Program-made: the position numbers and the translations under genes
Virus record (IMG/VR): IMGVR_UViG_3300033141_002059
Span: 1-43,666 of that record
DNA length: 43,666 nucleotides
Strand: one strand, 5' to 3'
Source of the DNA: a virus
The notes under the pieces: generated by a model
Seen by the model: the letters and a program-made list of their open reading frames with translations, nothing else
The model's database searches: none
What the model was told of the DNA's origin: nothing
Part shown: positions 37,629 through 43,666 of the stretch, piece after piece
How positions within the stretch are numbered: position 1 is the stretch's first letter
How the letters are laid out: every line of letters begins with the position of its first letter

Positions 37629-40600
37629 ATGATAAAATTTGAGAATGGAAAACTGGTTTTAGTTAAAAAAATTGTAGAACCAAAACCTTTTACTAAGATA
37701 TCAAAAAAGGGAGATTTTATATTCCCAAAACCAGTTCCTACAAGGCAGTATAGAGTTCCTATTGGGCCCCAACCAAAAGAAAAAGCATTAACCTACGAAA
37801 CAAAAAAATACTTTGCAGTAGCAGAAGTTCCAAACAAAGAGCCGGTTGGAGACTGGCTGCAACTGACAGAAAAACCTTTGATAGATATGAAAAAGAAATA
37901 CGGAGTAGATAAAAGCTTAACGTTAGATCAGATTAAAGCAGATCCTCAATTATATGAACAGGTAGCAAATATTTTTGTGAATAAATACTTAGAGGATTGT
38001 GGACTAAAAACTTGGAAAGATAAAGCGATTTGGTCTTGGAGGCCAAACTGGTATAAAAAATATGGCGGAGATATAAATAAAGTTCCGAATGTTCTGGTAG
38101 AGGTTGCAAAGGGACAATGGAGAAGGGCAAGAGATGTATTAAGGCAAAGAAAAAGAAGGGTAGAGGAATACGAAAGACAGTTAACAATACCGAAGCCCTC
38201 TGTTTTAAGTTTAAGAAAAGAAAAACCTAAAGAAATGAAGGGAGCAGAACGAATAATACCCCCCCAGAAATATAATGTTGTGCTAACAGATGATTTAAAG
38301 GGATTAAAAGTAGTAGAAACAAATGAAATTATTCCAAGAGAAGAATTGAGTCCGGAAGCACATGAAATATATCGTGAATTATTAAAACGAGAGGCAGGTA
38401 GAAAAACTCCATTAGAAAAAAGATTAGAGGCACTAGATGTTGAGAAAAATGTTCCCTTAACCTTAACAGAGAAATTACTTGGGCCTTTTATAAGAACAAT
38501 CTACCCGACTAGAATTCCTTTAGCAATTGCTGAAAAAATAGCAGGAAAAAAATTAGCAGTTACTTATAAAGAATTGTCGCAAAAATCTCCAGTCTCTACT
38601 GCGATTAGCGGGATATTGGGAGATTTATATAATTTAGTAGCACTAGGAAGAATTTTTGGGCCTCTTCAATACATAGTCAAGCTTCCGCGAGATATTGGAT
38701 TTGCTTGGCCTTATTTAAATAGATTAATTCCGGAAGCGATTCGGTTAGCAGCAACTTTTGGGACTAAAGGTCTTTTAGATGAAACTATCACCCAATTTCA
38801 AAGTGGAAAATTTGATCCAGAAAGATTAGCAACCGAAACAGGAAAAGAGGCAGTTTTTGGATCATTGCTAGCGGGAACGGGGGTAATTAAACCTACAGTT
38901 CCTAGAATTTTAGCAACTGGTGGAATGTTCGGCGGATGGACAACCTTGGCTAAGTATATTAAAAATGGAAAAATAGATAAAAAAGATTTGTTAGATATTG
39001 GCTCCAATATTCTATTGGGTATTATGTTTGAAACGATTAATGCAAGAGGAGTTACAGCAAGGTTAAAGCAGACTGATTTCGACAGTTTTCTAAGAAATGA
39101 AATGATTTCGAGGCTAGTAATGCGGGGAGCATCAGAAAAAGAAGCAATTCAGATAGTAAAGACTATAGAATATCTTGGTGGATTAAAAAGAGAAATTCCG
39201 GGGATAGAGCAAAGGATACCAAGAAAATTTAAAGATATTGGATTATTATCAAAAGAAGAACAGTATAAAATAGCAGATCAGTTGGCAAAGGACATAAAAG
39301 AATCAGTTGTAAAAGAGGGAAAAAGACCATCAGAAGCTATTTCAGAAGCATTAGAAAAACGTGGATTTTATAAAATAGAAATAGAAAAACCCCGGGTGAC
39401 AGAATTAAAAAAGGCTGGACCTGTTTTTAAAATAAAAAAAATAACTCCCATAACAGAAAAAGAAACTAAAGTTAGAGATATAAAGAAAGTAGTTCTTGAA
39501 TACATGGGACACATTGAACCAACAGAAGAAGATATTAAAGCTTTTGAAGAAATGTATGGGCATTTAGAAAGACCGGAAATAACAGACATTTTAAGAAGAA
39601 GCGAGCGAAAAGATTTAATTCCTTATATCAAAGAAATGAAAAAGATTAAAATTCCGAGAAAGCAAGTAACACTAACAAAAGTAATGGACGAGATATATGA
39701 GAAACTTAAAGAAGAAAAAGGCGAAGTATATATCAAAGATGAAATAGAAGAATTCAATAGCAGAAACTATACAATAGGAAATTTTCTAAAAATGCTTCCT
39801 CCGGAGTTTAAGGAGATTGCTGATACAAAAGTTAAATTAGGAGAAAGTGGACGGTATGAGATACATAAAAATACTATTTATTTGCCGGCAGTAGAGGCGA
39901 GGTATGCAGATAAAACACTAATTCACGAAGCTCAACATGCCCTAGAAACAGTTAGAGGAGAATACACAAGAGAAGTACATCCGATGAGAAGAACTTTAAT
40001 TGAGATGATTAGAAAAACACCTTGGACCTTTACTAGAGAAGAAATCATAAAAAAAGTAGAGGGATACACAAGACTACCCGAACCTCATAAATTTACTAAA
40101 AAAGAAGCAGAGGAATTAATTGAAAGAGCCATAAGGGTTTGGGAAAAAGAAATGGAAGAAGTAAAAACAATGAGAAGAAGATGGCGAGCACTGGATCGGG
40201 AACAAAAAAAGATTTATAGAGAGGAAATGAAACGAAGACGAGAGATGGGTTTTTATGGCAAAAAAGAAGAATTAGAAGCCATAGAATTGGCCGAAAAGAG
40301 AAAGAAGCCAAAGGAATATAAATACAAAGTGGCTATACCAAAAGGATTGCCTGCATTTAAAGGAGCTAAAAAGTTAACAACAAAAGTATTAGAAGAACTA
40401 AAAGGAAAGACAATAGTATCAAAACGATTTATTTTTGATCAATTAAATCGAGAAGGGATCAAGCAGGCAGAAAAGGATATCATAATCAGATTATTACAAG
40501 AATATCCAGAAGGGAAGAAAGTGCCAGTGAAAGAATTTGCCGAGAAGGTTGAAATGGAATTATTACCTTTAAAAGTAGGAGACGCAGGAATGGAAGTACA

Positions 40601-43600
40601 TGGCCTTCCGGGAAAAATAGAATATAGGTACCCTACTTATGTATTACCAGAAGAAAAGAGAGGAATGGAGGAATATAATTATCTTATTGTCTATCGAGAA
40701 ATTATTTATCAAAGCCCAATCAAAAATAATGCTTCTGAAATTCATTGGATGGGTGATTTCCCTAACTATTTTGCTCACGTAAGATATGAGAACATAGCTC
40801 CAGCAAATATCCGTCGAATACTAGAGATTCAATCTGACCTATTTCAAAAAGGAAGAATAGAAAGAGAATTAGAAATAATGAGACAATTCAAAACTGGAAC
40901 AGAAGTAATATATAAAGGGAAAAAAACAACAGTTAGAGGAGCTCCATATAAGGGCAAGGTTTATTTAACAGGATACAAAAAAGCAATTCCAGTTGAAAAA
41001 GTAGAAACCATAAAAGAATATATCGATAAACTCCAACCCTACCGTAATACTTGGCATGAACGAATAATTCGTGAAGAAATAAGGCGTGCAGCAGAAGAAG
41101 GATTTAAAAAACTAAGATTTCCTACTGGAGAAACGGCAATGATAATCGAGGGACTGGGAGAACCTCAAAGATGGCTATTTGCAAGACCCGTAACAGTAGA
41201 AGGAGTGGAGACAAAAGAAATGAGACCATTAAAAGAAAGAGACCTTAAAGTTGGATTGGAAGTTACTCAAGATGAATTATATGAAGATATGTGGATAGTC
41301 ACCGATGTTCTCGGAGAAGGAAAATTTAAGGCAGTGCCGAAAGAGGCTATAAATAAATATAACGAAGAATACTGGGAAGATTACTTAATATACAAAGAAA
41401 GCAAAAAAGAGTTTGTTGAGAATTGGATGGATGCAGGACTTAGTCGTTCAGAAGCAGAAGGAAGATTAAAAGAAGTTTTGGAAGTTGTCAATAATGAAAT
41501 ATTAAATAGGGCAGAAACCTTTGACATCTCCGGCAAAATAGACACCTCAAACCCAATCTACCGTTTCTACGAATCAGAAGTTCAGAAATATCTTAAAAAG
41601 ATAAAACCAGAAATGAAACGAATTAAGGACAAACAAGGAGTGGAATGGTTTGAAATACCAATTGAGTGGGAAGATAAAACAAAACCAATTTATGCGTTCA
41701 AAGCCGGCGATGTTGTAGCAGAGCCAGCTTATAACATTTCTATAAAAGAAGCCAAGAAAATCTGGAGTAAATTTTTCAATGAAAATGAAGTTAAGTTTAT
41801 CGCTAAAAAACAATTACCACCGGATCCTCAAGGGAGAGTAGTATATGGCAGGTATGCAGACGCCTTGGTAGAAGTTGTAGAAAAGAACGGAAAGATTGAT
41901 GACAAAGTTCTTTACCACGAAGCTTTTCACGCTTATGTAGATTTATTCGTAGACGAAAAGACCAAGAAAGAATTATTTACTGAATATTCAGAAGAAGAAC
42001 TGGCAGATGGTTTTGCTGATTATGTTGCAACTAAAAAAGCCCCAACTACAAAAATTAAATCATTTTTCAAGAAATTATTAGCTTTTATTAAAAAATTAAT
42101 ATCCAAACAAAATAAAGTCGAAACATTATTTGACGATATTATTACAAGAAAAAGGGCAAGAAGGATAAAAAAACCAACCCCAATTGAAAGGTTTAAGGCA
42201 AAAAGAATAAGATCCTTGGATAAAATAATAGAAGAAGAAGCGAAATATTTGAAAGAAATAGAGCCAAAGCCAACAAGGGAAGAAATGATGATCAAGCAGC
42301 CAAAAGGAGTATTGGGAGAAAAGATTAAAGTCGCGAAAGAAGAATACAGAAGGATTTCGCCACATAGTTCTGGATATAGAAGATTTTATAAAAAACACAA
42401 AAGAGCTCCTAGATCATTAAATGATTGGAAAGAAATAGCTAGAGAAGAATTAGAAGCCGGAAGAAGCGAACTGGGATTAGCTGAAGAATACGCAGCAGCA
42501 GTAGAAAAAATAGAAGCAAAAAAACCGACAGAAGAAATAGATGTCGAGGCTATGTTCGAGGAATTAGAAAAAGCTGATTTAGAAAAAGCAGAAAAAGAAA
42601 GAATAGAAAGAGAGGCAAGGGCGGCCCTAATTTCTGAAAGAGAGAAAGAAGAATTCTTGGAAAGTTTATCAGAAGAATTACAGACAAAAATTAGATTAAA
42701 TAGAAGACTTACGCCAAAAGAAGCTACGCGAGTAGGAAAAGCTTTAATAGAATTTATAAAAACTGGTGGAAAGAAAGAAAAAGTAATTGGAGTACCCGAA
42801 TCAAAACTTTTAAAACTAAGACTAAGAGCCGAAGCAAGAGGAGCAAGGTGGGGACTAGAAGCGGCCAGAGAAAAAATAACAGCAATTAGAGAAGAATACA
42901 GAAAGAAGATAAAAGACTATGATAAAACCAGAGAAAGACTATATAAATACATTAAAAAGAACTTGCCACCTTCGGAAAGAGGAAAGGCACTGGCAAGATT
43001 AAAATCAGTAAAAACAGAAATAGGATTAAAAAGAGCAATTACTTATACGCAAAATGTTTTAGAAAGATATCTGGCCAAGAAAGAAATGAAGAAAATGATA
43101 AAAGAAATAAAGAAAATTCCTACTAGCGGAATGAGTTACGATTACAGAAAAAAAATTGAAGGAATTAAGGAAATGTTTGATCTTAAAAGAAGAACAGAAA
43201 GAACATTAAAAAGACGAGAAAAACTATTAGAATTTGTTTTAAGGGAAACAACTTTGCCGATGTCGAGAGAGGAATTTGAGACCGCGATGAAAGAAAAGAA
43301 AGAAGTCCCACTTTCAATTTCAACTCCAGTCCCGAGAGAACTAATCATGGAAGCACTTAGGAAACCTCTCAATCAATTAAATATTGAGGAAGTTCGGACA
43401 TTGCATAAAACCTTGATGAACTTGGCTCACTTGGGAAGAACCAAGCATCGGCTTTTAAAGGTTTCAGAAAAAAGAGAAATAAAAAAACAACAAAAAGTTT
43501 TATTAGAATTGGCGGATAAGAATAAGAAAAAATTAGAAGAAATAGAAGAAAAGCTAAAAGGAATTAAATTAGCTAAAGAAAAAACTCGGTGGGGAAGAAT

Positions 43601-43666
43601 TAAATATGGTATGAAGAAATATTACTGGAAGAATATTCGACCAGAAAGAATTTTAGAAAAGCTTGA
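37629..43666 (+). CDS. Large polyvalent protein with two metallopeptidase motifs (N-terminal part)
   Basis: The frame opens with ATG at 37629 and has no stop to the window end; it continues at base 2 to 2035, giving 2,652 residues. An N-terminal domain (about 80-180, with SWRPNWYKKYGG) is followed by a hydrophobic, Gly-rich region. Two zincin motifs appear: HEAQH (766-770) and HEAFH (1430-1434), the second followed by EELADGFADY, which can give the third zinc ligand. Between them, PNYFAHVRYE, EIQSDLF (1066-1072) and NTWHERIIREEIRRAAE form a block typical of phage large polyvalent proteins. Long helices follow. Such proteins are thought to enter the host with the DNA. Their substrates here are unknown. 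Confidence 0.87.
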   Translation, partial: MIKFENGKLVLVKKIVEPKPFTKISKKGDFIFPKPVPTRQYRVPIGPQPKEKALTYETKKYFAVAEVPNKEPVGDWLQLTEKPLIDMKKKYGVDKSLTLDQIKADPQLYEQVANIFVNKYLEDCGLKTWKDKAIWSWRPNWYKKYGGDINKVPNVLVEVAKGQWRRARDVLRQRKRRVEEYERQLTIPKPSVLSLRKEKPKEMKGAERIIPPQKYNVVLTDDLKGLKVVETNEIIPREELSPEAHEIYRELLKREAGRKTPLEKRLEALDVEKNVPLTLTEKLLGPFIRTIYPTRIPLAIAEKIAGKKLAVTYKELSQKSPVSTAISGILGDLYNLVALGRIFGPLQYIVKLPRDIGFAWPYLNRLIPEAIRLAATFGTKGLLDETITQFQSGKFDPERLATETGKEAVFGSLLAGTGVIKPTVPRILATGGMFGGWTTLAKYIKNGKIDKKDLLDIGSNILLGIMFETINARGVTARLKQTDFDSFLRNEMISRLVMRGASEKEAIQIVKTIEYLGGLKREIPGIEQRIPRKFKDIGLLSKEEQYKIADQLAKDIKESVVKEGKRPSEAISEALEKRGFYKIEIEKPRVTELKKAGPVFKIKKITPITEKETKVRDIKKVVLEYMGHIEPTEEDIKAFEEMYGHLERPEITDILRRSERKDLIPYIKEMKKIKIPRKQVTLTKVMDEIYEKLKEEKGEVYIKDEIEEFNSRNYTIGNFLKMLPPEFKEIADTKVKLGESGRYEIHKNTIYLPAVEARYADKTLIHEAQHALETVRGEYTREVHPMRRTLIEMIRKTPWTFTREEIIKKVEGYTRLPEPHKFTKKEAEELIERAIRVWEKEMEEVKTMRRRWRALDREQKKIYREEMKRRREMGFYGKKEELEAIELAEKRKKPKEYKYKVAIPKGLPAFKGAKKLTTKVLEELKGKTIVSKRFIFDQLNREGIKQAEKDIIIRLLQEYPEGKKVPVKEFAEKVEMELLPLKVGDAGMEVHGLPGKIEYRYPTYVLPEEKRGMEEYNYLIVYREIIYQSPIKNNASEIHWMGDFPNYFAHVRYENIAPANIRRILEIQSDLFQKGRIERELEIMRQFKTGTEVIYKGKKTTVRGAPYKGKVYLTGYKKAIPVEKVETIKEYIDKLQPYRNTWHERIIREEIRRAAEEGFKKLRFPTGETAMIIEGLGEPQRWLFARPVTVEGVETKEMRPLKERDLKVGLEVTQDELYEDMWIVTDVLGEGKFKAVPKEAINKYNEEYWEDYLIYKESKKEFVENWMDAGLSRSEAEGRLKEVLEVVNNEILNRAETFDISGKIDTSNPIYRFYESEVQKYLKKIKPEMKRIKDKQGVEWFEIPIEWEDKTKPIYAFKAGDVVAEPAYNISIKEAKKIWSKFFNENEVKFIAKKQLPPDPQGRVVYGRYADALVEVVEKNGKIDDKVLYHEAFHAYVDLFVDEKTKKELFTEYSEEELADGFADYVATKKAPTTKIKSFFKKLLAFIKKLISKQNKVETLFDDIITRKRARRIKKPTPIERFKAKRIRSLDKIIEEEAKYLKEIEPKPTREEMMIKQPKGVLGEKIKVAKEEYRRISPHSSGYRRFYKKHKRAPRSLNDWKEIAREELEAGRSELGLAEEYAAAVEKIEAKKPTEEIDVEAMFEELEKADLEKAEKERIEREARAALISEREKEEFLESLSEELQTKIRLNRRLTPKEATRVGKALIEFIKTGGKKEKVIGVPESKLLKLRLRAEARGARWGLEAAREKITAIREEYRKKIKDYDKTRERLYKYIKKNLPPSERGKALARLKSVKTEIGLKRAITYTQNVLERYLAKKEMKKMIKEIKKIPTSGMSYDYRKKIEGIKEMFDLKRRTERTLKRREKLLEFVLRETTLPMSREEFETAMKEKKEVPLSISTPVPRELIMEALRKPLNQLNIEEVRTLHKTLMNLAHLGRTKHRLLKVSEKREIKKQQKVLLELADKNKKKLEEIEEKLKGIKLAKEKTRWGRIKYGMKKYYWKNIRPERILEKL
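43553..43666. repeat. Terminal direct repeat, right copy
   Basis: Identical to 1-114 over all 114 bases. It marks the overlap that closes the genome into a circle of 43,552 bp. Confidence 0.95.

Noticed and set aside
1-43666. Recoded genetic code (TGA as Gly or Trp)
   Set aside because: TGA serves as the stop in many ATGA overlaps between genes, and no frame needs read-through of TGA.
1-43666. Integrase, repressor, CRISPR array, insertion sequence, reverse transcriptase or diversity-generating element
   Set aside because: No such protein motifs, spacer-repeat arrays or terminal inverted repeats with transposase were seen; absence by eye is not proof.

Overview
The window reads as the complete genome of a short-tailed (podovirus-like), double-stranded DNA phage of low GC content. 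The first 114 bases (1-114) are repeated exactly at the end (43553-43666). One reading frame runs off the right end and continues in frame at the left end, so the molecule closes into a circle of 43,552 bp, cut arbitrarily inside its largest gene. No integrase, repressor, DNA polymerase or helicase was recognised. The genetic code looks standard, with TGA, TAA and TAG all used as stops. Nearly all genes are on the + strand, tightly packed, and many are joined by ATGA stop/start overlaps.

Host: uncertain. Proteins are rich in Lys and Glu. Most start codons lack a Shine-Dalgarno sequence and sit behind A-rich leaders such as AAACAATTATG. The C-terminal domain of the lysis peptidase, with its NGHRYWI core, is of a type I associate with Patescibacteria (CPR) proteins. 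A Patescibacteria-like host is therefore a reasonable but unproven guess.

Layout. (1) 37629-43666 continuing into 1-2035: a 2,652-residue large polyvalent protein with two HExxH metallopeptidase motifs and a long helical tail. (2) 2037-4708: lysis cassette of three small membrane proteins and a papain-like peptidase, split at its catalytic cysteine by an intein with a LAGLIDADG endonuclease. (3) 4709-5187: AT-rich, palindrome-rich non-coding region, a candidate origin and control region. (4) 5188-16761: early region. It holds two promoters with DnaA-box-like upstream elements, an RNA with crossing helices, a probable annealing protein and PD-(D/E)XK nuclease pair, a replisome-organiser-like protein, a NinB-like protein, a sulfotransferase, a Leu-type tRNA-like gene, a membrane-anchored lytic transglycosylase, a YopX-like protein, many tiny proteins, a ~160-nt structured RNA closed by a 16-bp helix, and a frameshifted ParB-methyltransferase behind a third promoter and a terminator-like leader. 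(5) 16870-17960: a small minus-strand operon with its own promoter, terminator and intergenic hairpins. (6) 17977-37623: packaging and virion genes: small and large terminase, portal, scaffold-like protein, tRNA-Met(CAT), decoration-like protein, major capsid protein, beta-helix protein, fibre-like proteins (two with N-terminal membrane anchors), adaptor-like and nozzle-like tail proteins, and an internal coiled-coil protein. No tape measure, tube or sheath gene was seen.

How it fits together: the right-hand genes build the capsid and short tail. The polyvalent protein and its coiled-coil neighbour are placed where podoviruses keep internal ejection proteins. The lysis cassette follows at the end of the late region. 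The intergenic spaces are unusually rich in strong hairpins and crossing (pseudoknot-type) helices, and these, together with the intein position, are the most unusual parts of the genome.
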